Program-made: the position numbers and the translations under genes | Notes under the pieces: model-generated | What the model saw: only the letters and a program-made list of their open reading frames with translations | Told to the model about the DNA's origin: nothing | Databases searched by the model: none | DNA from: Solenopsis invicta | Taxonomy: Eukaryota; Arthropoda; Insecta; Hymenoptera; Formicidae | Reading direction: 5' to 3' | Assembly (NCBI RefSeq): GCF_016802725.1 | Contig: NC_052672.1 | Span: 4,399,249 to 4,463,248 of the forward strand | Length of the DNA: 64,000 nt | Part shown: positions 20,161 through 31,152 of the stretch, one piece after another | Layout: each line of letters begins with the position of its first letter | How positions within the stretch are numbered: position 1 is the stretch's first letter

Positions 20161-22688
20161 AGTCATCTCAGCTCCAACCTTGTTCAAATAAGTGGAAATT
20201 AGAACAGTATTCCCGTGCTGCCAGAAATAAGCGATCTCTAGAGAGGGTATCGCAGAATTATCCTTGCATCACATCATTTTTTCCCTGCTTAAATAATCAC
20301 GAGAAGCTGTTGACAGAAAATTCAGAACTTCGGAAAACTTTATTGAATTTATCAGAACAGTTGGTAGAGCAAAAGCAAACAGACCACCTATCTAGCATAC
20401 CATCAAAAATTCTTAGTGCTCTCGTTAGAACAGCAACGGAAAATGCAAGAAATGTCCATGGGTTTAGGTACAAAGAAGAAATTGTTCCCAAGTTTGCTAG
20501 TCTTGTATTCCTTGTAGGCGGTAGATGGCTGTATGAAGTTTTGCAGAAAAACCTCGGACTTCCTTCAATTTCAACTTTGAGCAAGGTCACTAATTCTGCC
20601 ACTCAGCCTGTTATAGAAGGGGAATTTCGTTTCAAAGAACTAAAAAGGCATCTTGAAGATGGCGGTTACCCACCAGCAGTAATGATTAGCGAAGATGGAA
20701 CTCGAATTCTAAGCAGGATTAGGTATGATGTGTCATCCAACACGATTGTTGGTTTTGTTCCTCCCACCTCTTATACAGGACTTCCTATTACGTTCCACTA
20801 CAAAGCTACATCCAGCAATATTATTAAAGGTTATTTTAATTCATGTTCCAAATCGAACTACGCTTATGGTATCATGGCCCAACCTCTCTTTTCAACAGCT
20901 CCTGCATTTTGTTTGTGTGTATTTGGAACAAACAACAGATTTGATTCAGATGTGGTTTTGAAACGGTGGAAGTGGATAAAGGAAGAGGCCTCTGTTCATG
21001 GAATTGACATTCTTGGATTCTCCTCAGACGCTGATACACGACTGTTGAGTGCAATGAAGTCAAATGCCTTCCCAGTGACTGTTGACAATCCGCTTGTGTG
21101 GTATGATTGGTTTGTTCAAGATATTGACCAGAAGACGTCCTATATTCAAGACACCGTGCACATTATAACCAAGCTGAAAACAAGATTTCTAAAACCTTCA
21201 ATAGTTTTGCCTAAGGGTAGCCATGTTGTTTCTCCAACGCATTTGAGAATACTCATGCAGGAGGAATCCAAGCTAGAGCACGGTTCGGTTGAGTCTTATT
21301 TGAAAGCTGATGACAAGATGAATTTCAATGCTGCAGAGAAAATTATGTCAGTAAGGGTGTCACATCTATTATCCAATATACCTGGCGCTGCAGCTACGAA
21401 GATGTACCTAGAAGTTATGAGAAACATTTCTGATGCATATCTCCTAAAAAAACTTACTCCTTCTGAACGTATAAGTGTCATTTGGAAAAGCGTATTTTTT
21501 CTCCGCATCTGGAAGCGATGGCTTCAAGAAAATGGTTACAGCACAAATAAAAATTTCTTGACTACGTATACCTATCTATGTATAAAACTTAATGCACATG
21601 CACTTGTAGCTGTAATCCGAAGACTGCGAAAAGAAGGGAAACCAGAGCTTTTCCTACCATGGATGTTCAGTTCCCAACCATGTGAAGGATTCTTCCGTGC
21701 TATGAGGTCTTTTACAACTGTTTTTAGCACAGTTGTTAACTTTAATATGCTTGATCTCTTGTACAAAATCAGGAGAATCCAACTTAAGTTACACCTTATG
21801 CAAGAGCTGTCCTCTGATGTTGTTTTTCCAAGAAACAAACCAAATCCCTCAACTTTGCCAATATGTGAACTCCCTTGTGATAAAGATATAATTAAGTCAA
21901 TTCAGGAGGCCAGAGCATTTGCTATTTCTGAAGCTAGAATTCTAGGCATGAAACCAAAAATAAGTCAAAAAATTCCTCCTCCTCTGCCTCTTCATCTCTA
22001 CCATTTAAAACCTAAAGTCACTCAGGACGAGCCTATTTTCGATCTTACTGTGCCAGCAAGTGAAGAAGCAGACACTGAAGAAGACATATTGCTGGCAGAT
22101 ATTTCTGCTAAACAAGAAGCACAGTTGAATCTTCAAAGTCCATTTGTAAATTATGTCGACAATACTGGAAAAGAGATTGTTCTTCGCAAAACAACGCTTT
22201 GTTGGCTCCTAAGTAATGGTCACTCTAGGCTTAGTTCTGATCGTGTCCACAGGGTGAAGCAAAAAGAGGACAATTTTAATCTTGAAGGCCATGTAGAAAC
22301 AATCAATAACGTATGTCACTGTGAGAATGTTCATCTGGGTGATTGGTGTGCTTTTAACGATCCCAACAATAATTGTGAACTTTTAATTGGACGTGTCTTA
22401 AGTTTTTCTTACTTAACAGGAACAGGGAAAGCTACAAACTACTCAGCTACCTTTGCACCAACAAAGGATCCTTTAAATAATGCTAAGGGTATAGGATGTT
22501 TGTGTACATGGTTTAAAATATCTGTAAGTGGTGTTCTTATTCCGTCCAGAAAACAACATTCCTTCTTTAATTTGTCAAATTATATTTGTTCTTTGCCTCG
22601 CCCTTGCTCTGTAGACGGTAGTTTGAGACTTAATGATGATATTATAAATAAGATCGATGAGCTTTTAGTAGCTGCCTCTAATTCTTAG
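20157..22688 (+). CDS. Large DDE-like transposase domain, superfamily unclear
   Basis: 843 open codons with no internal stop (no ATG is needed at 20157, because this is the frameshifted continuation of the preceding stretch). Landmarks: GLPSISTLSKV (about residues 135-145), VMISEDGTRI (D near 180), YGIMAQPLF, FGTNNRFDSDVVLKRWKWI, LGFSSDADTRLL (D near 291) and SSQPCEGFFRAMRSF (E near 510). This D...D...E order, with a Q-x2-C-E-x-F-F block before a basic helix, resembles P-element/THAP9-type RNase H-like transposases in layout. Proteins with these motifs are, from memory, widespread in cnidarians, insects and fish as uncharacterised proteins. The C-terminal 200 residues hold Cys/His pairs (CHCENVHLGDWC) and could bind metal. 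It presumably mobilises the 17449-44026 element. Confidence 0.6.
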   Translation: MKSSQLQPCSNKWKLEQYSRAARNKRSLERVSQNYPCITSFFPCLNNHEKLLTENSELRKTLLNLSEQLVEQKQTDHLSSIPSKILSALVRTATENARNVHGFRYKEEIVPKFASLVFLVGGRWLYEVLQKNLGLPSISTLSKVTNSATQPVIEGEFRFKELKRHLEDGGYPPAVMISEDGTRILSRIRYDVSSNTIVGFVPPTSYTGLPITFHYKATSSNIIKGYFNSCSKSNYAYGIMAQPLFSTAPAFCLCVFGTNNRFDSDVVLKRWKWIKEEASVHGIDILGFSSDADTRLLSAMKSNAFPVTVDNPLVWYDWFVQDIDQKTSYIQDTVHIITKLKTRFLKPSIVLPKGSHVVSPTHLRILMQEESKLEHGSVESYLKADDKMNFNAAEKIMSVRVSHLLSNIPGAAATKMYLEVMRNISDAYLLKKLTPSERISVIWKSVFFLRIWKRWLQENGYSTNKNFLTTYTYLCIKLNAHALVAVIRRLRKEGKPELFLPWMFSSQPCEGFFRAMRSFTTVFSTVVNFNMLDLLYKIRRIQLKLHLMQELSSDVVFPRNKPNPSTLPICELPCDKDIIKSIQEARAFAISEARILGMKPKISQKIPPPLPLHLYHLKPKVTQDEPIFDLTVPASEEADTEEDILLADISAKQEAQLNLQSPFVNYVDNTGKEIVLRKTTLCWLLSNGHSRLSSDRVHRVKQKEDNFNLEGHVETINNVCHCENVHLGDWCAFNDPNNNCELLIGRVLSFSYLTGTGKATNYSATFAPTKDPLNNAKGIGCLCTWFKISVSGVLIPSRKQHSFFNLSNYICSLPRPCSVDGSLRLNDDIINKIDELLVAASNS

Positions 22689-22689
22689 T

Positions 22690-23169
22690 TATTGATTCCT
22701 AGTCTACTCTTGTCACCAATTTCAAAGTATTTATCAGAGATAATTAGTAAGTAAGTTTTTACTTAGTTATTCTGCTGCATTTGCTTGACGTTAGTTAATT
22801 GCAGTGTGATTTTGTCTTTTATAGTAAATTGACATTACCATGAAGTAACTAGTTTACCATGTGTTACATATCAAAGATGTTCAGTATTTAAATTTTAAGT
22901 TTTTATTTGATTTTAAGTACTTGTGATATATTTTGTTCAGATGTTTAAAGACTGAAAGTATCTCTATGTTTAATTTTGCTGTTCTGCTGCTTTTATTAAA
23001 CATAAGTTTAATTGCAGCGTGTTTCAGAAGTCTATGTAAATTAACACTTGTTACAATATGTAGTCAGTTCACTAATGTATAAGTTACGTATCAAAGATGT
23101 TTAGTATTTAAGTTTATCAGTAGATGTTTAAAGATTGCAAGTTTCTATTTGATTTTAACTACTTATACT
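22690..23169. repeat. About 195-bp tandem repeats 3' of the DDE-like gene
   Basis: Units containing GTTCTGCTG, TAAGTTTAATTGCAG, GTGTTTCAGAAGTCTA and ATCAAAGATGTT recur at about 22741, 22935 and 23126. The third unit is interrupted by the Polinton and continues at 41710-41890. Confidence 0.7.
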
Positions 23170-23180
23170 AGTAGTATGAC

Positions 23181-23400
23181 TATGCCGGTTCTAACCCAGG
23201 TGCTCCGAGGGGGGGGTGAGGTGCGCGGGGAAATGTGGGTGCGGGGTAATGACGTCACCCCCGGGACTTACCGTTATCTGTTTACATAAACAGAGATAAC
23301 CGTTATCTATGTAGATAGTAATAACCATATTTGTTTATGTAAATAGATAGCCAATGGGGGGGGGGGGGTAACCCTCGGTGCCTGAGTTAGAACCGGCATA
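23181..23400. repeat. Terminal hairpin-forming segment of the left Polinton TIR
   Basis: TATGCCGGTTCTAACCCAGG at 23181 is repeated inverted as CCTGAGTTAGAACCGGCATA ending at 23400, with G-runs beside each. Between them TTATCTGTTTA pairs with TAAACAGAGATAA. The mirror copy is at about 41479-41698. Confidence 0.85.
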
Positions 23401-23498
23401 ATATATATAATTCGCGGGCCTGACGTCACCGCAGGGCAATATCGCAGGCCTGACGTCACCCGCGGACCTAAAATTCGCGGCGCGCGGGCCTGACGTGG
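23250..23498. promoter_or_regulatory. CRE-like sites in the left Polinton TIR
   Basis: Perfect TGACGTCA occurs at 23250, 23421 and 23451, and TGACGTGG at 23491, the last three each preceded by GGCC. TGACGTCA is the binding site of CREB/ATF-type bZIP factors. They lie upstream of both left-arm genes. The same sites occur in the right TIR. Function is inferred. Confidence 0.5.
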
Positions 23499-23813
23499 CG
23501 TTCGCGGAACTGTCCGCCGCCGCGCGCACAAAGAAATAAATTTGCTCACTCCCCTCGACCTCCACTTCGTCCTCACCTGTAAAGGTGGTGGTGCTCGAAG
23601 AGGATTACCCGGGGAGGCTGTCCGTGGGAACGAACTCCTTGAAGAAGACGTTCATCCACGTGCCCCACGTCATTTTTTCTCACTCACAATGTTTGCTAAT
23701 CGAGAGCACGGCTACGACTGAGGAACAAAGGGCTGTGCGAGAGCATCCTCCGTCGCACTGCGTATTTACAATTAATCGCATGTATAGAGAATGACGAGTA
23801 TCTTTTATACGTT

Positions 23814-24110
23814 CCCCGATATGTGGGGGTAGATTTTCATGAAACGATGATTCAAGGGATCGATTGCCGCTGCATGACGCAAGCTTAGACAAAGAAGATG
23901 CGGATAGGCAAAATATCGATGCAAATATGACCTGTTGTCAAATACATGATCCCCGATATAGGTGAGGGGGGGGGGTAGATTTGTTGGCAAAAACGATTCA
24001 AAACAGGTATCAACCGCCGCTGCATGATGCAAGCTTAGACAAAGAAGTCGCAAACGTCGGTGCGAACATCCCTCGATATGTGGGATAGATTTTTATGAAA
24101 CGATGATTCA
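23814..24110. repeat. Imperfect tandem repeats between TIR and first Polinton gene
   Basis: Three units start CGATATGTGGGGGTAGATTT (23817), CGATATAGGTGAGG (23954) and CGATATGTGGGATAGATTT (24074). CGCTGCATGACGCAAGCTTA near 23870 recurs near 24012. The mirror copy is at about 40770-41065. No gene is seen in 23400-24285. Confidence 0.7.
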
Positions 24111-24285
24111 AAACAGGCACGGACAAGTTGCATTAAACAAATCGCGAGGCAATGACGATGCTTCCCCCAGTTGAATAAAGGGACAAAGGAGTTGCAGATA
24201 AAATATATAATAAGTCAATTAGTGCTCAGACCTCGGTAGATGTCTCGGAAGCATACCGAATCGGTCGCAATATGCAGTGTTAAAA

Positions 24286-24747
24286 ATGGCTGAGCGTATC
24301 GAAGACGTTGAGTTCGAAAATGTTGGGAACATAGATAATAATATGGACATTGATAATGAATCGTTCGAAAATATGCGACTGAATTTTGAGAATTTAATAG
24401 ACGAAGAATCTGACGAAGAGTTACCCGATGATAATGATTGCAATCAGAGTGAACATCCTGAGAATTTTGTGGAAAGAGTCATGTCAAATGCGCAAATCCG
24501 TGCTTTGAATCAAAGTACAAAATATTGTATGATTCATGTTTATTATACGTCGCATGATTCTCGATCACTGTGTGCAACGTGCATGATTGAAAGGGCGCAA
24601 TATACATGGAGAGTAATGCGCATTATTCGAGATCATGAAACAGGTTCTTTTATTGCGTTAAACGGTCGATCTTGTACCAACTGCAGGCAATCAACGTTTC
24701 TGAAGATTCCATGTGACATGTGCCCAATATGTGTGTCTACGCAATAA
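24286..24747 (+). CDS. Small acidic, Cys-rich Polinton protein (left arm)
   Basis: 153 codons from ATG 24286 (the preceding in-frame GTG at 24277 is not a likely start). The N-terminal 50 residues are very acidic (EESDEELPDD). The C-terminal 80 residues carry CMIHVY, CATCMIE, SCTNCRQ, CDMCPIC: four Cys pairs that could bind two zinc ions. The product is unknown; I do not recognise a family. It is the first gene after the TIR, 166 bp before the polymerase gene and in the same direction. An identical translation stands at 40134-40595. Confidence 0.65.
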   Translation: MAERIEDVEFENVGNIDNNMDIDNESFENMRLNFENLIDEESDEELPDDNDCNQSEHPENFVERVMSNAQIRALNQSTKYCMIHVYYTSHDSRSLCATCMIERAQYTWRVMRIIRDHETGSFIALNGRSCTNCRQSTFLKIPCDMCPICVSTQ

Positions 24748-27700
24748 GAAAGACATTTATTATCAGTCAACGCATAGATGTCGATTTCTGAAGCAAAGTT
24801 TGCACAAGATCAATATCGCGTTCAAAGCATCAATCGATATTGTAATCGATCGTGTAAACTATATACGTGTAAGTGCTGCTTGACATTTTATAGTGCGTGT
24901 TAATAATTGAAAAATGGAAAATAGTGAGCAAGTGGAACGCGAACTGCTCGAGCAATGCTCACAGGTCACAAATTTAGCAGAATGTTTCACGTGGTTGCAA
25001 CGATGCGACGAGTGCCTTGCGCAGCTCGAAGAATGTTGTAGTAGTGCTAAACGTCCACGGCTCACCGTCGGCTCTAAACAATCCATAGTGGCGAGAATCG
25101 CGCGACTCGCGGGTGCAAAAGCGCAGTTAGAAAAGCGTTTCGTGCACTTTGGTGGTGGTGATGGGCACGCTAGTAGTAGCGCCGATGACAAAAAATCGCT
25201 TGTGTGGCGCGAGATCGACGTTGCGTTTGAGTCACGTATTCTTACGGGTGCTGTAATAAACGCGGATTATATTGAGCCGCGGCATTTCTTGGAAGACGCT
25301 AGTGATTTGGTGATCAAGCAAGTGCGAGACGCTATCGCAAAACATGGAAGTGTAAAAGTGAACACTGTATTCAACGGTGAATTTATAAACATTCGTGACG
25401 ATCGCGATAATAAAAGTCTGGCGACGAAAAACTGTGAATTGTACAGAGCATCAAATTTGCGCGAGTGGTATGAACGACGCGTTATTGAAGTAATAGTAGC
25501 AATGCTCGACGAGTTTCAGGAACGCGATAGTGGTTGGGCGTTATACCGAATACAGAACTTGATGGTGAATATAAACAAACTTAATCCCATGCACGCGGGA
25601 TGTTGCATCAAAATGCCGATGGAAGCAAGTGACAAACGTGCGGTAATTAATGTGCAATCGAAAGACAATGCTTGTTTTGCATGGTCGGTGGTGGCTGCCC
25701 TATACCCCGCAAAAAATCATGCCGACCGGGAATCGTCGTACCCACATTATTCGACTGTTTTACAGTTTGATGATATACAATTTCCAATGAAAGTGAAAGA
25801 CATTGGAAAATTTGAACAATTAAACGACGTGTCGGTGAACGTGTACGGTACCGAACTTGATAGAAAAGAAAAGATACAGTACGTTGTACCGTTACGTCTG
25901 ACTGAAGATAAAAAGGAGAAACACATCAACCTTTTTTACGTGGAAGATAAACATGACGTCACCCACGGCCACTTTGCGTGGATTAAGAACCTGTCGCGAC
26001 TGGTCAGTTCACAGCTGAGCAAAAACGAACACAAGAAATTCATCTGTGATCGGTAAGTGTAATAATAATAATAATATTAATAATGATAATATTAATAATA
26101 CATGTATTAAAAATATTTATTACAGATGCCTGCATTACTTCCACTCTGAAGAAAAATTGCAGTCGCACGTGGTGGAATGCAAGAAAATAAATGACTGCGC
26201 CATCATTCTACCGAGAGAGGACCAGAAATGGCTAGAATTCGACTCATACAACAACAAGGAGCGCGTCCCCTTTGTAATTTACGCCGATTTGGAGTGCGTA
26301 TTGAGGAAGATGGAGAATGAAACAGAGAACACGTTGAGTTTCGCGTATCAACATCACAAGGTATTTAGCATAGCTTACTATGTTAAATGCTCGTTCGACG
26401 ACGCGTTATCAAAGTATCGCTTTCGCCGCGATAAGGACTGTATCGCGTGGTTCGCGAAAGAATTAGAAAATTTGGCGCATGACATGAAAGCCCGAATATC
26501 CGCCAATGTTCCAATGGAACAATTAACAAGACAGCAACAAGAGGCATTCTTGAACGCGACGAAGTGCCATATATGCGAAAAACCGTTTGTATCAGATAAG
26601 CGCCTTATCCGTAACGAGTGGCTTGATAATCAACGGGTGCACGATCATTGTCATCTGACCGGCAAGTACCGTGGTCCCGCTCATAATAAATGTAATCTAA
26701 ATTATAAGAATACGTACGTTATTCCAATCGTTTTTCATAATTTGAGCGGTTACGACGCGCATTTTATAATAAAAGAAATTTCTACCGCGTTCGAAGGCAA
26801 GATTGATCTACTACCGGTAAATAAAGAAAAATATATTTCTTTTACTAAACATGTCGCAGCTACTGGCGTGGGAACAAAATCAGGCGAAGTACGAAATTGT
26901 ATACGATTTCGATTCATTGATTCATATAAATTCTTAAGTTCGAGTCTCGAAAAATTGGCGTCATTTCTAAATATTGAACAATTAAAAATTACTCGTTCTG
27001 AATTTTCATCGTTATCGAACGAGGATTTCGAATTGCTCACACGCAAAGGTGTCTTTCCGTACGAGTACGTTGATAATGTCGACAAACTTTTAGAAACGCG
27101 TTTACCTCCGCGTGAATCGTTCTACAGTTCACTCACCGAGCAGACGGTATCAGAGCATGATTACGCTCATGCCGAGAACGTATGGCAGCGGTTCGCAATT
27201 GAAACCCTGGGCGAATACAGCGATTTATATTTGAAAACGGATGTTTTATTATTAGCCGACATTTTTGAAAACTTTCGTGATAAAAGCATGCAGAGTTACG
27301 GTCTAGACCCTGCGCATTACTATACATTACCAGGCTATACATGGGATGCAATGTTGAAAAAAACTGGTATAAGATTCGAATTGCTTACGGACATTGAAAT
27401 GGTACTTTACGTGGAACGTGGGATCCGTGGCGGATTAAGTCAATGTTCGGGCAGATATGCAAAGGCCAATAATAAGTACATGAAATCGTACGATCCGTCA
27501 AAACCATCAATATATTGTCAATATTACGATGTGAATAATCTTTATGGATGGGCAATGTGCCAGCCGTTGCCATACGGTGAATTTAAATGGGTCGAAAACG
27601 TTGAAAATTTTGATGTAAACGCGATCGCATTAGACTCTAACACCGGGTATATATTGGAAGTCGACCTTGCATATGAGAATCATCTGCACGATCGACACAG

Positions 27701-28965
27701 TGACCTACCGTTCTGTCCTTCGAGCGATAAGCCTCCAGGGTCAAGGCAAAGTAAGCTTTTAGCGACAGTGCATGATAAAGAGCGTTACGTCATCCACTAC
27801 CGCAATCTTCAACAGTGCACGCGTCATGGGCTTCGAATCGTAAAAATACATCGCGTACTTCAATTCGCTCAATCCACTTGGCTCAGAAATTATATAGAAC
27901 TAAATACAGAATTTCGAACGAACGCGAAAAATGATTTCGAGAAAAATTTATACAAATTAATGAATAATGCAGTTTTCGGTAAAACCATGGAAAATGTACG
28001 TAATCACGTTAATATAAAATTAGTAACGCAATGGGAAGGCCGTTACGGGGCAGAGGCCATGATTGCTGCTCCGAATTTTCATAGTCGCAGCGTTTTCGCA
28101 GAAAATCTGGTTGCCATAGAAAAGCGTAAACTATCGGTAAAATTTAACAAACCAATATACACTACTCAAAAGAAAATAGGGAACACTTTCCAGACACCAA
28201 AAATTAGGCTATTTTCAAATGACTGTAACTCGGTGAAAAATCATCGTAGATAAAAAATAAAAAAAGCATTTTGAAGCTTGAAGATCCAACTTTAACGCTC
28301 TATCAGCAGATTTTCAAAATTCTTTTAACTTCCTTGTCTTATGCAGTAAAAAAGCACACCCTGTTTTGTTCCTTAAAATTTCGTATTTTTGACACTTTGC
28401 AGCTCGACCAACAAATTTTTTTCGAACAATTCAAGTAAAGCTTCATAAACTACAACATTTTGCCTACAAAATGCTTTTTTTAAAATTTCTCTACGATTTT
28501 TTTTGACCGAGTTACGCTACTTTGAAGCAAAACCTGCATTTTTTACAAATGATATCCGTACTCCGTGAAAAATCATCGTAGACAAAAAATCAAAAAACCA
28601 TTTTAAAGCTCGAAGTTCCAGCTTTAACATGCTGTTAATGGTTTTCAAAAATTTTCTCAATTTCTTAGTACTATGCCCCAAAAAAGATACACTGTTTTTT
28701 CCTTAAAATAACGTATTTTTAACAGCCTGTAGCTCAATAAAAAAATTTTTCTCGACAAATCCAATGCAAGTACCATAAAGTATGACATTTTCTCTACAAA
28801 ATGCTTTTTTTAAAGTTTCCTCTACGATTTTTTTTGACCGAGTTACAAGACTTTGAAGATATACATTTTTTACAGTACATTTTTCCGAAAAATGACGTCT
28901 ACCGCCGACATTAGCATTACCCAATGTGCACCACGTGGAGGTTGTCGGTCGGATTTTTGCACATC

Positions 28966-28984
28966 GTGTGTGTGTGTGTGTGTG

Positions 28985-29066
<82 letters not shown>
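28966..29066. repeat. (TG)n microsatellite, left arm of Tc1 copy A
   Basis: About 100 bp of nearly pure TG with one GATG interruption. The mirror tract is at 31031-31152. Poly-Cys/Val and His/Thr open frames here are artefacts. Confidence 0.95.
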
Positions 29067-29070
<4 letters not shown>

Positions 29071-29171
29071 ATCACAGCAGAGATAAGGACCCCGCAGTTC
29101 GTCACTTCTGCAGTATTTAATGACTCCAAACCCTCTCTGCTGTGTGTGTATGCGCTCGCGCGCATGAGAGT

Positions 29172-29758
29172 TCAATAGTGTGTATTTCCTCCTCTCTGAT
29201 CAATTACTGCTTGCAAGCGTTCTCGCATATTTATACATCTTGCAATACGATCTTGCGGAATGTTGTGCCAAATTTCCGTTAAAATTTCTCCCAATTCTTC
29301 TAAATTTCGCGGCTGTTCCTCGCCTTAATCGTCGTTCCATTTCATCCCAAATGTGCTCGATTGGATTTAAGTCCGGGCTATTGGCGGGATGATTTAACAG
29401 TCTAATTGCGTGTCGTTGAAAAAAACGTCGCGTTATATTCGCCGTATGAGGTCGAGCGTTGTCCTGCATAAAAATAAAGTTCCGACAGGTTCGATTTAAT
29501 AGCAAAACGTGTGGTCGTAGAATATCGTTGATATAACGAACACCCGTCATTGCCGGAGGTGGCAGGATCACTAGATCACTTCGTCTTGTAAGTGATATAC
29601 ACCCCCACACCATCACGGAACCGCCGTTGTAGGATCGTATTGGCATAACGCAACGTCGATCATAGCGTTCATTTCGTCGATGCCAAGTACGTATACGAGC
29701 ATCATTGCCATAAAGGCAAAAACATGATTCGTCGGAGAAATATACATTTCTCCAATCC
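29172..29758 (-). pseudogene. 5'-truncated Tc1 transposase in left arm of copy A
   Basis: Reads from DWRNVYFSDESCF to the C-terminus, lacking the N-terminal DNA-binding half. A 5-bp deletion near 29323, relative to the other arms, shifts the frame after RRLRR. The full-length partner is at 29912-30925. Confidence 0.85.
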
Positions 29759-29911
29759 TGTGAACTGTAAACATATAGTCGTCTTAGTCTAAAAAAAATC
29801 TCTTTTTAGACAAAGATGACCATATGTAAACATTGCATGCTCAATACAATAAAATTTTGTTTAGTACGCCGGCGATTCTCGCAGTGTGATAAGCGACACG
29901 GAATTTTCAAA

Positions 29912-30925
29912 ATGCCGCGTAGACATTTATCGGCCGTAGAAGTTGCACGCATAATTGCGCTTTTGCAACAAGGTTTTAGTATGCGTTATGTGGCGCAAGA
30001 TATTGGTGCATCTGTGTCCGTAGTGAGTAGAGCTTGGTTACGATATCAAGACACGGGAAATTACACGAGACGTGAAGGTAGTGGTCGTTCTCGATTAACG
30101 ACAAATAGACAAGATCGAGCCATTGTTCGTTATGCATTAGAAAGACGAATAATTACCGCAAGAAACATTCGTAATGACATTCATTTGCGCCATGTGTGCG
30201 AACAAACAATTTGCAACCGTTTGAGAGAAGCCGGTCTTCGTTCTCGTGTTCGTGCACAAGTACCAAGACTCACACTCGTACATCGCCAAGTACGTTATCA
30301 ATTTGCGCGCGATCACATAAATTGGACCGCTAGGGATTGGAGAAATGTATATTTCTCCGACGAATCATGTTTTTGCCTTTATGGCAATGATGCTCGTATA
30401 CGTACTTGGCATCGACGAAATGAACGCTATGATCGACGTTGCGTTATGCCAATACGATCCTACAACGGCGGTTCCGTGATGGTGTGGGGGTGTATATCAC
30501 TTACAAGACGAAGTGATCTAGTGATCCTGCCACCTCCGGCAATGACGGGTGTTCGTTGTATCAACGATATTCTACGACCACACGTTTTGCTATTAAATCG
30601 AACCTGTCGGAACTTTAGTTTTATGCAGGACAACGCTCGACCTCATACGGCGAATATAACGCGACGTTTTTTTCAACGACACGCAATTAGACTGTTAAAT
30701 CATCCCGCCAATAGCCCGGACTTAAATCCAATCGAGCACATTTGGGATGAAATGGAACGACGATTATGGCGTCGCGAGGAACAGCCGCGAAATTTAGAAG
30801 AATTGGGAGAAATTTTAACGGAAATTTGGCACAACATTCCGCAAGATCGTATTGCAAGATGTATAAATATGCGAGAACGCTTGCAAGCAGTAATTGATCA
30901 GAGAGGAGGAAATACACACTATTGA
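29912..30925 (+). CDS. Tc1-family transposase, DD34E, full length (copy A)
   Basis: 337 codons from ATG 29912 (MPRRHLSAVEVARIIALLQQ), a normal Tc1 start; the longer frame from 29816 is unlikely. Two helix-turn-helix motifs lie in the first 110 residues (FSMRYVAQDIGASVSVVSRAW; TARNIRNDIHLRH). The catalytic triad lies in YFSDESCFCL, FMQDNARPHTA and NSPDLNPIEHIW, with 34 residues between D and E. No internal stop, so it could encode active enzyme that binds the element ends and moves it by cut and paste. It lies inside the left Polinton polymerase gene. Confidence 0.93.
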   Translation: MPRRHLSAVEVARIIALLQQGFSMRYVAQDIGASVSVVSRAWLRYQDTGNYTRREGSGRSRLTTNRQDRAIVRYALERRIITARNIRNDIHLRHVCEQTICNRLREAGLRSRVRAQVPRLTLVHRQVRYQFARDHINWTARDWRNVYFSDESCFCLYGNDARIRTWHRRNERYDRRCVMPIRSYNGGSVMVWGCISLTRRSDLVILPPPAMTGVRCINDILRPHVLLLNRTCRNFSFMQDNARPHTANITRRFFQRHAIRLLNHPANSPDLNPIEHIWDEMERRLWRREEQPRNLEELGEILTEIWHNIPQDRIARCINMRERLQAVIDQRGGNTHY

Positions 30926-31024
30926 ACTCTCATGCGCGCGAGCGCATACACACACAGCAGAGAGGGTTTGGAGTCATTAAATACTGCAGAAGTGACGAAC
31001 TGCGGGGTCCTTATCTCTGCTGTG

Positions 31025-31152
<128 letters not shown>

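Noticed and set aside
26046..26125. Asn-rich N-terminus (MIGKCNNNNN) as the start of the polymerase
   Set aside because: This stretch is the 73-bp intron read through; GTAAGT and TTACAG boundaries and the restored Cys/His motif support splicing.
28853..29178. Cys/Val- and His/Thr-repeat proteins
   Set aside because: Translations of (TG)n/(CA)n microsatellites in several frames, as also at 30919-31265, 46023-46359 and 46958-49290.
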